Assembly: GCA_944326155.1 (NCBI GenBank)
Contig: CALVCV010000007.1
Span: forward strand, 1-59,410
DNA length: 59,410 nt
Direction: 5' to 3'
Source: an uncultured Bacilli bacterium
GTDB lineage: Bacteria; Bacillota_I; Bacilli_A; ML615J-28; CAG-313
Below, piece by piece: positions 18,693 through 27,719 of this stretch (positions are counted from its first letter, which is position 1; every line of letters begins with the position of its first letter). Position numbers and translations under genes: made by a program. The notes beneath the pieces are model-generated. The model searched no databases. It was not told where the DNA came from and was given only the letters and a program-made list of their open reading frames with translations.

Positions 18693-19405
18693 TGTTAAAA
18701 ATTGTAAATTACTCAAAAGCTTATCATACAGGGCAATATGCGGTAAAAAACTTAAATCTTGAAATAAAGCCTGGTGACCTTTTTGCTTTTATAGGTCATA
18801 ATGGCGCTGGCAAGAGTACAACGATTAAATCCATTGTTGGTATTTTACCTTTTAGTGAAGGTGAGATTTATATTGATGGTTTATCTATTAAAGAATATCC
18901 TGTGGAATGTAAGAAAAAAATAGCATATATTCCTGATAATCCAAATTTATATGAATCTTTAACGGGAATTCAATACCTTAATTTTATAGGTGATGTTTTT
19001 AAAGTTGCTAAAGAAGATCGAAAGAGAATTATTGAGAAATATGCAACTGAATTTGAAATCTATAATGATTTAAATAATTTAATTAGCGCCTATTCGCATG
19101 GAATGAAGCAAAAGTTAGCGATTATATCAGCTTTTTTACATAATCCTAAACTTTTAATCTTAGATGAACCTTTCGTTGGACTTGATCCTAAAGCTGCTTT
19201 TATTGTTAAAAAAGCAATGACAGAATTTTGTGAAAATGGTGGTGCTATCTTTTTTTCCACCCATGTTTTAGAAATTGCGGAAAAATTATGTAATAAAATT
19301 GCCATTATTAAAAAAGGACAATTAATTGTAACTGGTTTAATGGATGAAGTAACCAAAAATGCCACTTTAGAAGAAGTATTTATGGAGCAAACGACAAGTG
19401 AGTAA
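18692..19405 (+). CDS. ABC transporter ATP-binding protein
   Basis: A 237-residue nucleotide-binding domain with Walker A GHNGAGKST (35-43), a YSHGMKQKL signature loop replacing LSGGQ, Walker B LLILDEP followed by GLDP, and the His switch in STHVLE. The YSHGM-type signature is common in drug/peptide exporters with ABC-2-like permeases. It overlaps its neighbours on both sides and pairs with the permease downstream. Confidence 0.93.
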   Translation: MLKIVNYSKAYHTGQYAVKNLNLEIKPGDLFAFIGHNGAGKSTTIKSIVGILPFSEGEIYIDGLSIKEYPVECKKKIAYIPDNPNLYESLTGIQYLNFIGDVFKVAKEDRKRIIEKYATEFEIYNDLNNLISAYSHGMKQKLAIISAFLHNPKLLILDEPFVGLDPKAAFIVKKAMTEFCENGGAIFFSTHVLEIAEKLCNKIAIIKKGQLIVTGLMDEVTKNATLEEVFMEQTTSE

Positions 19406-20978
19406 TATCTTTTTATTAATTAAAAATTATTATAAGATGTTTTTATATAAATTATTTAAAATTAAAAATAAGTCATTTGCTTTTTTAATTATAATAATTT
19501 TTAGCATCTCGTTTATCTTTTTGTTTACTTCTCTATCTTATAACACGATTGTAACCGCTAAATCTTTGGGAATTGTAGAACTTGCCTTATCATCATTTTC
19601 TATTACAATTTTAATGTTTATGTTCATGCTAGTGATTAGTGAAAGTAGTCCAATTCGTAAAAGTAATGATGAAGAGTTTTTATTATCACTCCCTTTTAAA
19701 AAAAGTCATATAGTGGCTGCTAAAGTTTTATACTATCTAACTTTTGATTTAGTAATTGTTTTATTTTTAATTTTACCATCCTATATTCTCTATTATGTAT
19801 TAGTAGAGAATGTTTCTTGGCTACTCATTGCAAGAGCCCTTTATGTAATTATTTGTGCAACTCTATTTTCAACGGGAATTTCAGGTATTATTAGTTCATT
19901 CTTAGTCAAAATATCAAAAAAATTTAGATATAGTGATATTATCAATTCACTATTTAGTACTATACTTGTTATTAGTTTTGTGGCTGTTTATTTTGCTTTT
20001 GTATTTGTGGGACAAGATGTTTCTAAAGCCAGTGCGTTATATGAGTTATATCCAGTACGCTTATTCACAAATGCGATTGGTGGTGGTGATTTGGCTTCAC
20101 TAGTCGTCATAACGATAATTGCTATGTGTTTATTTATCATATCAATTTTAGTTAGAAGCAATTTACTTGGTAAAAGCGCTAGTACTTATCATACAAAAAA
20201 CTTTACTTTGACATATAAGGAACAAAAAGTACAAAAGAGTCTATATAAAAGAGAATTATACAAATATTTTTCAATTCCCATTTATGTAACAAATACCATT
20301 TTTGGTCCTTTATTTATGATAGTCATTGCGCTTATTATTACCATTATTGGCAAAGAATATTTTATCAATTTAATTGAAATGGTCATTTCTACTGGTTATG
20401 AAGAAGGAATTGTTCCTGAGAATATAATCACGATGATTAATCAATATTTTAGTGTGGGTCTTATTTTTATTTTGTCAGCTATCCTTGCAATATCGCCAAC
20501 CACTGCTTCCGCAATCTCTTTAGAAGGTAATGAACTATGGATTTTAAAAGCTCATCCAATTGATTATAAAGACGTCTTTATGGCTAAAATTTTGGTGAAT
20601 ATCACAATCAATGGTTTTCCACTTTTGTTAGCGGTAATTCTCCTTGCAAGTAGAATTCCACTAGTATATAGTTTATTTTGTTTTTTAATTTCTTTTCTAG
20701 TTATTATTTTATCTTCTATTTCGGGATTATATATTAACTTATCCTATCCTAAATTATTATGGCAAAGTGAACAAGAAGTAGTGAAACAAGGTATTGCTGT
20801 AGTAATTACAATGGGTGTAAATTTTATCTTGGTTGTATTACCAATGATGTCTTATTTTTTCTTGCCATTTGGTGAGGTATTAAAACTTCTTGTTGTAGTG
20901 CTAGTATATATAATTTTAATTGGAATAAGTTGTCTTCTTTTATTTAAAAAAGGGAAAGCATTATATGAAAGATTATAA
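19398..20978 (+). CDS. ABC transporter permease (exporter type)
   Basis: A 526-residue membrane protein with about 12 hydrophobic segments arranged as two halves, typical of large ABC-2-like exporter permeases in Bacillota. It starts with GTG at 19398 inside the end of the ATPase gene, with GGAG upstream. The substrate is unknown. It is followed by a strong terminator, closing the operon. Confidence 0.83.
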   Translation: MSNIFLLIKNYYKMFLYKLFKIKNKSFAFLIIIIFSISFIFLFTSLSYNTIVTAKSLGIVELALSSFSITILMFMFMLVISESSPIRKSNDEEFLLSLPFKKSHIVAAKVLYYLTFDLVIVLFLILPSYILYYVLVENVSWLLIARALYVIICATLFSTGISGIISSFLVKISKKFRYSDIINSLFSTILVISFVAVYFAFVFVGQDVSKASALYELYPVRLFTNAIGGGDLASLVVITIIAMCLFIISILVRSNLLGKSASTYHTKNFTLTYKEQKVQKSLYKRELYKYFSIPIYVTNTIFGPLFMIVIALIITIIGKEYFINLIEMVISTGYEEGIVPENIITMINQYFSVGLIFILSAILAISPTTASAISLEGNELWILKAHPIDYKDVFMAKILVNITINGFPLLLAVILLASRIPLVYSLFCFLISFLVIILSSISGLYINLSYPKLLWQSEQEVVKQGIAVVITMGVNFILVVLPMMSYFFLPFGEVLKLLVVVLVYIILIGISCLLLFKKGKALYERL

Positions 20979-21019
20979 ACATAGAAAATTATCTTTTATG
21001 ATAATTTCTATGTTTTTTT
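20977..21019 (+). terminator. Terminator after first ABC operon
   Basis: Arms AAACATAGAAAATTATC and GATAATTTCTATGTTT (20977-20993 / 21000-21015) followed by a T-run. Confidence 0.88.
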
Positions 21020-21071
21020 AACGTAAAAAAAGATTTTTTTCGTATTTATATAAGTGAAAGGAGAAATAAAA

Positions 21072-21722
21072 ATGAAAATAATTTTAAAAATTAATTTAAT
21101 TATATTTTTAGCGGGGCTACTTTTAACAGGGATAATTTCTAGTGATGCGGCGTCCAAAACTGGCCACAAAGAGTTTAATAAAATTACTTTTTTATATAAT
21201 CCTGATGCGAAGCTATTGGTGGATATGGATAATAGTGAATTAAACCAAATATTAAAAAAAGTAAAAAAGAAGGCTTTCGGTTGGTCAGTTTATTCCAAAA
21301 TTAAAAATTACGAAGTAATTTATGAAGCAGGAACTATTTTTTCTCGGTCAAATAATACCTCACAAACAATTGACTTTCAGTATAATACCTCCTCATCTAC
21401 CACAAAAGAAATAGACTTCAATTTATCAGGAACGCTAGCTATGAAAGCATCTGGTAAAATTGATTCAATTAGTGCAAGTTTAGATAGGAGTATTCGATCT
21501 GATATTGGTTTTCGAAATAATGTAACTTTTGAAGAAGAAATGGATTTCCAGTTACAAATTCCACCTAGAAAGAAAATCTCATTGATTGTGAAGGGAAGAG
21601 CTACCCTTTCAAGTGGTGCACATAAATATTATTTTTTAGGTATTTGCTTAAATAAAGGCTACTGGGAATATGTAGACATTATCAATGAGTATTATGAACT
21701 ATATGAAGAAGAAATATATTAA
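21072..21722 (+). CDS. Secreted beta-rich protein of unknown function
   Basis: A 216-residue protein with an N-terminal signal peptide (about residues 1-26, ending near SSDAAS). The mature part has long stretches of alternating polar/apolar residues rich in Ser and Thr (about 85-165), including TIDFQYNTSSSTTKEIDF and a strand beginning IPPRKKISLIV. This pattern resembles beta-pore-forming (aerolysin-like) modules, but no family was firmly recognised, so that is only a hypothesis. An AAAGGAG site fixes the start at 21072, not the upstream GTG at 21054. It leads a compact cluster with a membrane-anchored protein and an ABC transporter. Confidence 0.65.
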   Translation: MKIILKINLIIFLAGLLLTGIISSDAASKTGHKEFNKITFLYNPDAKLLVDMDNSELNQILKKVKKKAFGWSVYSKIKNYEVIYEAGTIFSRSNNTSQTIDFQYNTSSSTTKEIDFNLSGTLAMKASGKIDSISASLDRSIRSDIGFRNNVTFEEEMDFQLQIPPRKKISLIVKGRATLSSGAHKYYFLGICLNKGYWEYVDIINEYYELYEEEIY

Positions 21723-22629
21723 AGTTTTTTTACCAACAATTCTTGTCATTAGTATCGTATTATTTATTGTCATTTCAACGGTGATTCGAAAAAAAGATTT
21801 TTTTTATTATATAACAAAGCCAGTTGAATATTACTTGCCAAATAAAAATTTAAATATGAATGTTAATATCTATAGTAATCATCAAAATGATTACTATTTA
21901 CAAGAAGAAGCAATTGAAAAACTAGTCATAAAAGACCAGGAAAATCAAGATTTTTATACCATAAAGTTAAAACAAATTGTTGAAGAAAATAAGATATTAA
22001 TACATGATAATAAAACTTTTTATCAGTATAGACTTTCACTTGAACTTCCTTTGCAAGATATTTTGTATTTACAGATTAATCAAACGGTATTAGAGATATA
22101 TTATCTTTCAGAAGAAGTAATGTCTTTTGATATTGGTACAATTATTATATATAACGAATACCCTAGTCGCGATTTAAATATCAGTCATTTAAAAGGGGTA
22201 GTAAATAATATAGATACTTTAGATGTTTTATGTGGTGTTGGGATTACGCTTTATAGTGATGCAAGTATAGTAGTAAATGATATCAAGGTACTAAATGAAA
22301 AAATTACTATCCAAGGAAGTAACATTAAAATAATAGAAGATGATAATTATGAAAATTCGCAAGCAATAAATGAACTTTTAGGAGGGGCTTATCAAGTATT
22401 AGATATTGAAGATTCTTTTACTCCTTTTTTAATTGACAAGGGTGAAAAAAAACATTATTTGCTTCCTCTTGGTTATAAGGAGATTATAAGTATTGAACGT
22501 CTTGGCTTTTTAATTGAATATACCATTGAAAATACAAGTTATACGCAATTAATTGAGCCTTTTCAATTTTACAAAAGTCATAAAAATAATTATCAGGTAA
22601 TAAAATATGAACCAAATCGAAATATTTAA
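21703..22629 (+). CDS. Membrane-anchored extracellular protein of unknown function
   Basis: A 308-residue protein with a basic N-terminus, a single membrane segment (about residues 7-26) and a long extracytoplasmic region predicted rich in beta strands. No family was recognised. Possible starts are 21685, 21694 and 21703, and none has a good ribosome site. All overlap the end of the secreted-protein gene, so translation is probably coupled. Its end overlaps the next ABC ATPase start by 23 bases. It may be an accessory subunit or an immunity/anchoring partner of the neighbouring transporter (inference). Confidence 0.6.
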   Translation: MKKKYIKVFLPTILVISIVLFIVISTVIRKKDFFYYITKPVEYYLPNKNLNMNVNIYSNHQNDYYLQEEAIEKLVIKDQENQDFYTIKLKQIVEENKILIHDNKTFYQYRLSLELPLQDILYLQINQTVLEIYYLSEEVMSFDIGTIIIYNEYPSRDLNISHLKGVVNNIDTLDVLCGVGITLYSDASIVVNDIKVLNEKITIQGSNIKIIEDDNYENSQAINELLGGAYQVLDIEDSFTPFLIDKGEKKHYLLPLGYKEIISIERLGFLIEYTIENTSYTQLIEPFQFYKSHKNNYQVIKYEPNRNI

Positions 22630-23203
22630 TCTTACTAAAAAATATAAAAAAACGACTATTATTGACAATTTTTCATGTATCATAAGCCCTCATCAATATC
22701 ACTTCTTAATTGGAAAAAATGGTAGTGGTAAAACAACTTTTATAAAATGTTTACTAAATGAAGTAAAATATACTGGTCAAATTTATACGAATCATTTATC
22801 TTTTGCTTATGCACCAGAAAAATTAATGATGCCAAGCTATATTACGATGTATGATTTTTTAAAATTGTTACTAATGAATAAAAAGATGGATAAATCAAAA
22901 ATAAATAGTCAAATTCAAAAATATTTAGAACTTTTTGGTATTATAGATTATAAAAATATGCCAATTCATAAATTATCAAAAGGAACAAAACAAAAAATTA
23001 TTTTAATTCAAGCATTAGCTTGTAATTGTGATGTTTATATTTTTGATGAACCATTTGATGGATTAGATGAGACGTCACGCAAAATTTTTATAAAATTAGT
23101 AAGCAAAATCAAAAGGCAAAAAAAGATTATTATTATTTCTACGCATTATTTAAATGAATATCATTTTAAGAAAAAACAAGTATATAGGTTTCCAATAAGA
23201 TGA
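22607..23203 (+). CDS. ABC transporter ATP-binding protein (short)
   Basis: A compact 198-residue ABC ATPase with Walker A GKNGSGKT (36-43), signature LSKGTKQKI, Walker B VYIFDEPFDGLDE and the switch His in STHYLNE. It is shorter than typical ATPases but has every catalytic motif. It overlaps the membrane-anchored protein upstream and the permease downstream (ATGA), so it belongs to the same four-gene cluster. Confidence 0.9.
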   Translation: MNQIEIFNLTKKYKKTTIIDNFSCIISPHQYHFLIGKNGSGKTTFIKCLLNEVKYTGQIYTNHLSFAYAPEKLMMPSYITMYDFLKLLLMNKKMDKSKINSQIQKYLELFGIIDYKNMPIHKLSKGTKQKIILIQALACNCDVYIFDEPFDGLDETSRKIFIKLVSKIKRQKKIIIISTHYLNEYHFKKKQVYRFPIR

Positions 23204-23916
23204 AGTTATATCAATTACATAAGAAATATTTATTTAATACAGTAACAATTTTTACTACTATTGGTTTACTTTTTATTGGGATTATTTTTAGTTTTAGTCT
23301 CATTCATCCTTTTTTGAATCGAACTTTAAGATGGATGAATAGAGTCTATCTTTCCCAAAATTTTGAACAAGCTTATTTTTCATTTGTAAAAATGATTAGT
23401 ATTTGTTTTAGTTCTTATTTATTTGGCAGTGCTTTCACACAAAATCATGATAATTACTATTTAGTATTAATTGGTAATGTTTCTAAAATAAAATACTTTT
23501 ATACAAAAATTGTTGCAATAGCACTACAAATTTTAGAAGTAATAAGTGTACTATTTTTAAATTACATCCTTATTCAATATAGTTTTAATCAATGGTATAT
23601 TATTAGTGGAGATATTTTTTTATCTTTTGTGGTTGTTTATTTATTATCGATAATTTATGGATTATTGAGTATAATTGTCATTTGTCCTACTCATAGTATA
23701 TACAGTCTAATTATTATTTTTGGCATCTATTTAACAACTGAAATAATTGTCGATTATGATGTAAATACAAAATTTATAAAATGTATGGCTTTGTTTTTTC
23801 CAACTACCTATTATAAAAATCAAAAGTTTTTTTTAGAATATGGGTATTTTCAACTTTTGATAATTCTAATTTTATATAGTTTTATTGGTTATTTAGTATA
23901 TAGAAATAAAGAATAA
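23200..23916 (+). CDS. ABC transporter permease subunit, unknown substrate
   Basis: A 238-residue protein with about six hydrophobic segments, the usual topology of an ABC-2-type permease. It overlaps the ATPase by 4 bases. Together with the ATPase it should form a small exporter, perhaps for the secreted protein's removal, for immunity, or for an unknown lipid or peptide. No sequence-specific assignment is possible. Confidence 0.75.
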   Translation: MKLYQLHKKYLFNTVTIFTTIGLLFIGIIFSFSLIHPFLNRTLRWMNRVYLSQNFEQAYFSFVKMISICFSSYLFGSAFTQNHDNYYLVLIGNVSKIKYFYTKIVAIALQILEVISVLFLNYILIQYSFNQWYIISGDIFLSFVVVYLLSIIYGLLSIIVICPTHSIYSLIIIFGIYLTTEIIVDYDVNTKFIKCMALFFPTTYYKNQKFFLEYGYFQLLIILILYSFIGYLVYRNKE

Positions 23917-23928
23917 TGAGTTAAATGG

Positions 23929-23957
23929 TTGACGAAATTGTGAATATATGATATAAT
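23929..23957 (+). promoter_or_regulatory. Promoter of the infC-rpmI-rplT operon
   Basis: TTGACG (23929-23934), 17-base spacer, TATAAT (23952-23957) with the extended -10 TG (23949-23950). Confidence 0.87.
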
Positions 23958-23962
23958 ACATA

Positions 23963-24091
23963 AGGAAATTAAATAATGTAGTGAAAAGTAGAAGACCACT
24001 TCTCACCTGACCAATTCATATTGGTAGGTAAACAGTCATGAACAAAATTTTATGATTCGTTTTTTAGCAGTGGTAATTCCACTGCTTTTTC
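23963..24091 (+). promoter_or_regulatory. L20-type autoregulatory leader with attenuator
   Basis: The leader between promoter and infC contains the characteristic TCTCACCTGACC segment, pairings around GAAAAGTAGAAG/CACTTCTC, and ends in an intrinsic terminator with arms AGCAGTGG (24066-24073) and CCACTGCT (24079-24086) plus a T-run. In Bacillota, ribosomal protein L20 binds such a leader and causes premature termination when in excess. Identification rests on position, the conserved segment and the attenuator. Confidence 0.75.
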
Positions 24092-24135
24092 ATTTACAAT
24101 ATTGATTCAAAATTATTAAAGTAGAGGTGAAAGTT

Positions 24136-24675
24136 ATCAGTAAACTAGGCGATAAGAAAGATAATTTAGTAAATGAAGAAATTGAAGCTTCGGTTGTTCT
24201 TGTTATTTCTGAAGAAGGTGAGCAATTAGGTGAATTAGCCTTAGAAGATGCGCTAAAAGAAGCTGAAAACCGAGGATATGATTTAGTTTGTGTTGCTCCT
24301 AACGCTCCAATTCCTGTTTGTAAGTTGATGGATTATAGTAAATATCGTTACGAACAGATTAAAAAAGCTAAAGAAGCACGCAAAAATCAAAAAGTGATTA
24401 CAATAAAAGAAATATGGTTGAGTCCAACTATTGATGTAGGCGATTTTGAGACTAAATCAAAAGCAGCTAGAAAATTTTTGTCAAGTGGCAACAAATTAAA
24501 AGTTACTTGTCGCTTTAGAGGTAGAATGATTGAACAAGCAAATAATACGAAGGAATTATTTGTAAAATTTGCGATGGGATTAGATGATATTTCACAAGTA
24601 GATCAAGCCCCATTATTGGATGGAAAGAATATGTCAATGGTTCTTTCACCAAAATTACCTAAAAAGAAAAAATAA
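24136..24675 (+). CDS. infC: Translation initiation factor IF-3
   Basis: IF-3 keeps ribosomal subunits apart and checks start codons. It shows KLMDYSKYRYEQIKKAKEARKNQ and the C-terminal domain with IKEIWLSPTIDVGDF and SGNKLKVTCRFRGR. The proposed start is the rare codon ATC at 24136, placed 5 bases after AGAGGTGA. Its reading ISKLG... lines up with the (I)SK beginning of Bacillus IF-3, whose gene uses ATT. The alternative GTG at 24127 lies within the ribosome site. A rare start lets IF-3 regulate its own synthesis. 179 residues, normal length. Confidence 0.93.
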   Translation: MSKLGDKKDNLVNEEIEASVVLVISEEGEQLGELALEDALKEAENRGYDLVCVAPNAPIPVCKLMDYSKYRYEQIKKAKEARKNQKVITIKEIWLSPTIDVGDFETKSKAARKFLSSGNKLKVTCRFRGRMIEQANNTKELFVKFAMGLDDISQVDQAPLLDGKNMSMVLSPKLPKKKK

Positions 24676-24693
24676 TTATAAGGAGATTTATTT

Positions 24694-24894
24694 ATGCCAA
24701 AAATGAGATCACATAGCGGAACTAAAAAACGCTTAACCGTAACAGCAACTGGTAAAGTTAGACGTGGCCAAGCCGGCAATAGACATCTTGCACCAGGAAA
24801 GACACAAAAACAAACAAGACAAACTCGTAAATTCGCGCTTGTATCAACAAGTGATAAGCGCCATTTAAGACAGATTTTGTCTAACATTGAGTAG
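24694..24894 (+). CDS. rpmI: 50S ribosomal protein L35
   Basis: Small basic ribosomal protein bL35, 66 residues, beginning MPKMRSHSGTKKRLTVTATGKV, the universal pattern. An AAGGAG site precedes the ATG. It lies between infC and rplT as in nearly all Bacillota. Confidence 0.97.
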   Translation: MPKMRSHSGTKKRLTVTATGKVRRGQAGNRHLAPGKTQKQTRQTRKFALVSTSDKRHLRQILSNIE

Positions 24895-24907
24895 GAGGTA
24901 GAAGGAT

Positions 24908-25267
24908 ATGCCACGTACTAAAGGCGGAGTAGTTTCTAGAAGAAGACGTAATCGTGTTTTGAAACAAGCTAAGGGTTACTTTGGTTCAAAACATTGTTTA
25001 TTTAAAGTTGCAAATCAGCAAGTAATGAAATCACTTTCTTATGCTTATAGAGATCGTAAGAATAACAAACGTAACTTCCGTAAATTATGGATTATTAGAA
25101 TTAATATTGCAAGTCGTGCATTTGGTTTAAGTTATAATCAATTGATGCATGGGTTAAAACTTGCTAATGTTGAAATTAATCGTAAAATGTTGGCTGATCT
25201 TGCTGTAAACGATGCTGCAATGTTTGCAAGTCTTTGCGAAACAGCAAAAAAAGCTCTTGTAAAATAG
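24908..25267 (+). CDS. rplT: 50S ribosomal protein L20
   Basis: Ribosomal protein bL20, 119 residues, with the [17 protein letters not shown] and [22 protein letters not shown] segments. It is an early 23S assembly protein and the expected repressor of its own operon through the upstream leader. A strong GTAGGAGG-type site precedes it. Last gene of the operon. Confidence 0.97.
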   Translation: MPRTKGGVVSRRRRNRVLKQAKGYFGSKHCLFKVANQQVMKSLSYAYRDRKNNKRNFRKLWIIRINIASRAFGLSYNQLMHGLKLANVEINRKMLADLAVNDAAMFASLCETAKKALVK

Positions 25268-25270
25268 TTA

Positions 25271-25304
25271 AAAAAATACTAGTTTAAAAACTAGTATTTT
25301 TTTC
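25271..25304. terminator. Bidirectional terminator between rplT and phosphatase gene
   Basis: Near-perfect palindrome AATACTAGTTT/AAACTAGTATT between an A-run and a T-run, placed between two convergent genes. Confidence 0.88.
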
Positions 25305-25305
25305 T

Positions 25306-27645
25306 TTAATGTTTTTTTCTTAAAAGAATGCATGTCCCTGCAAGTAATCCAATACCAAGTAGTACTTCAATTGTCATATTTTTTTTGCAACCTTTTGATT
25401 TTGTTTGTTCCCATGTTGCAGTAAGGGTAATATTACCTTCTGAATCACTTGGAATACTATCAATCTTTGTGCCTCTTAATGTCCAACCTGTAAAAGTATA
25501 ACCATCTTTAGTAGGTGTTGGTAGGGCTGGTTTGTTTGATTTACTATATTCAGTTGGTGCATTATTTGGATTTGTACCACCAACAAGACTATATGTAATT
25601 TTAAAAGTTTCTTCTTCCCAAATAGCTGTTAATACAATATTAGAATTAGTATTAGTTGGAATTTGGGTAATGATGTTGCCATTAAGTGACCAACCGGTAA
25701 ATATATAACCTTCTTTGGCTGGTTTAGATAATCTTAATGGAAGATCTTCTGGATAGAATTCAACTGGATTATATTTATTATTGGTACCACCATCTAATTC
25801 ATAGGTAATACTATATGGTGCTTTTTCCCAAGTTGCTTTAAGAACAATATTATGATACGTACCATCAGGAATTGTTTCAGTTACATATTTATCATCATCT
25901 AAAATCCAACCATCAAATAAGTATCCATCTTTTGTAGGATCCTTTAAGAAAGCTGTAAGATCAATTGGCAATAAAGTACCTTTGAAAGTGCTAGGATTGT
26001 CAGGATGGTTGGTACCACCATCTAAATCATAGATAATTTCATAATCTAAAAGAGCAACATTTAGAATAAGGGGTAATGTCTTATATAATTTTGAACCATC
26101 CATTTTGGTAATCTCTACTTCAAATTCATAGTTATAATCAGTATAATAGCCAAGCCATGACATAGAAACTAATTTGTTACTAGCAATAGCAATTTCTATA
26201 CCATTACTGGAGATATTACCACCAGTAAATTTTACAGATGAAACATTACCATAAATTTTACCATCCCAATTAATTGATACTTTGCTATTTTCTTCATCAT
26301 AAGAAATATTAAAGGTATCTAGTATTTCTTCATCAGTTAATGGTTCAATTGTTGTAGGACGTTTTGCAGTAAGAGTGAAGGTATCAAGAGCAGTACCTGA
26401 AGCATTATATAATGTTGCAGTTAAAGCATTACCTTCAAGTTTAAATAAAACACCGGTATTGTTGACAAATTTATCAACATAATCATAATCAGCTATTAAA
26501 TCTGGTTTTGAAAGACCGCCATAGTTTTTCAAACCTGCAGCCGCACCTTGTAAGTAAGTGATACCTAAAGCTTCATTTTTAGGTCCAGCTGATGTTTCAT
26601 TGCTATTACCATCATAACGAAGATTTTTTCTAGCATATACATGTTCATGGCCGTTTAAAGCAAGATCAACTTGACATTCTTCAAATACATCAAGCCAGTT
26701 TCTTCTCATGATTTGCGCATCGCTTGCATAGGCACCAGTTGAATAAAGACCTGGATGTGAGCCAACAATAATCCATTGTGTAGGGTTGTTTTTTACAACA
26801 TTTCTGAACCATTCTTGTTGAAGAGCGACATTATAATCGTTTTTTACAGTATCTAACATAATAAAAAGAATTTGGTCCCAAACAAAATAATAAGAAGAAC
26901 CTAAACGATCTTCAGGACCATTCATAGGATTATTATAGAATTGATTGTAAATCTCATTACTTATATAGCCGCCATCTGTGCTAAAATAGTATTCATGATT
27001 TCCCGGAACAGTTGCTTGTAAGAAATTATCAAGAGCGGGAACGTAACTATGATAGTCCTTCCATTGTTGTTCATATCCACCTCTATCAACTTGGTCACCA
27101 GTCATAACAACTAGATTTGGATTTAAATCGTCATTTTCTTCTAAAATAGCTTGAATTAAATTTTCAACATTTCTAAATCCAGTTCCACTACTTTGAATAT
27201 CAGTTAAAAACATAAATGACTTATCATCATTATTATCTGATGCTGTGGTAAAACTTTGAATTTCAGATTTAACATTGCCTAATACAACTTGATAATAATA
27301 TTTTGTATTGGCTCTAAGATTGGTTAAATTAACTTTGCAAACATATCTTTGTGTAAAGCCTGAATTAGCATCGTCACCAATTTTATCCATTTGCCATAGT
27401 TTTGAATTAGGATCAACACGGGTAAAATTTGTAAGTTCATTATTATTCATAGTTGTACTATAAATAAGATAAGAACCATCTTCACTTGCATGATAGTTGA
27501 TGCCTACTTCATCATATGTTTCGCCAACACTTGCTGTCAAGTACAAAATTTCGCCAGCAGCATGTGTTGTAAAGTGGATGCTAAATAATAAAATTAACAC
27601 AAATACTGGCACAACTAATAATTTTTTAAAAAATTTATAAATCAT
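25306..27645 (-). CDS. Secreted purple-acid-phosphatase-like protein with InlB-type repeats
   Basis: A 779-residue exported, cell-surface protein. A signal peptide (about 1-30, ending HAA) is followed by a fibronectin-like N-terminal domain and a calcineurin-type metallophosphatase domain with the metal motifs FLTDIQ, GDQVDRGG, GNHEYY, GSHPGLY and GHEHVYAR. Next come a linker with Ig-like features, three InlB B-type repeats (each with a DGG/GGTN start and GYxFxGW) and a C-terminal membrane helix followed by RKKH. No LPXTG motif is visible. The start at 27645 has an AAGGAGG site; an upstream in-frame ATG at 27702 was rejected. Likely a surface phosphatase or nucleotidase. Confidence 0.87.
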   Translation of the reverse strand: MIYKFFKKLLVVPVFVLILLFSIHFTTHAAGEILYLTASVGETYDEVGINYHASEDGSYLIYSTTMNNNELTNFTRVDPNSKLWQMDKIGDDANSGFTQRYVCKVNLTNLRANTKYYYQVVLGNVKSEIQSFTTASDNNDDKSFMFLTDIQSSGTGFRNVENLIQAILEENDDLNPNLVVMTGDQVDRGGYEQQWKDYHSYVPALDNFLQATVPGNHEYYFSTDGGYISNEIYNQFYNNPMNGPEDRLGSSYYFVWDQILFIMLDTVKNDYNVALQQEWFRNVVKNNPTQWIIVGSHPGLYSTGAYASDAQIMRRNWLDVFEECQVDLALNGHEHVYARKNLRYDGNSNETSAGPKNEALGITYLQGAAAGLKNYGGLSKPDLIADYDYVDKFVNNTGVLFKLEGNALTATLYNASGTALDTFTLTAKRPTTIEPLTDEEILDTFNISYDEENSKVSINWDGKIYGNVSSVKFTGGNISSNGIEIAIASNKLVSMSWLGYYTDYNYEFEVEITKMDGSKLYKTLPLILNVALLDYEIIYDLDGGTNHPDNPSTFKGTLLPIDLTAFLKDPTKDGYLFDGWILDDDKYVTETIPDGTYHNIVLKATWEKAPYSITYELDGGTNNKYNPVEFYPEDLPLRLSKPAKEGYIFTGWSLNGNIITQIPTNTNSNIVLTAIWEEETFKITYSLVGGTNPNNAPTEYSKSNKPALPTPTKDGYTFTGWTLRGTKIDSIPSDSEGNITLTATWEQTKSKGCKKNMTIEVLLGIGLLAGTCILLRKKH

Positions 27646-27670
27646 TTTTCCTCCTTGTAATAATAATTTA

Positions 27671-27699
27671 ATTCTATCATAATAGAAATAATTTTTCAA
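27671..27699 (-). promoter_or_regulatory. Promoter of the phosphatase gene
   Basis: On the minus strand: TTGAAA (complement of 27694-27699), 17-base spacer, TAGAAT (complement of 27671-27676). Confidence 0.75.
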
Positions 27700-27705
27700 C
27701 AAAAA

Positions 27706-27719
27706 TGTAAACGCTTTTG
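27706..27719. promoter_or_regulatory. Possible catabolite response (cre) site
   Basis: TGTAAACGCTTTTG matches 12 of 14 positions of the cre consensus TGWAANCGNTNWCA. It lies just upstream of the phosphatase -35 region and upstream of the divergent DUF1189-like gene, so CcpA control of either is possible. Only a motif match. Confidence 0.35.
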
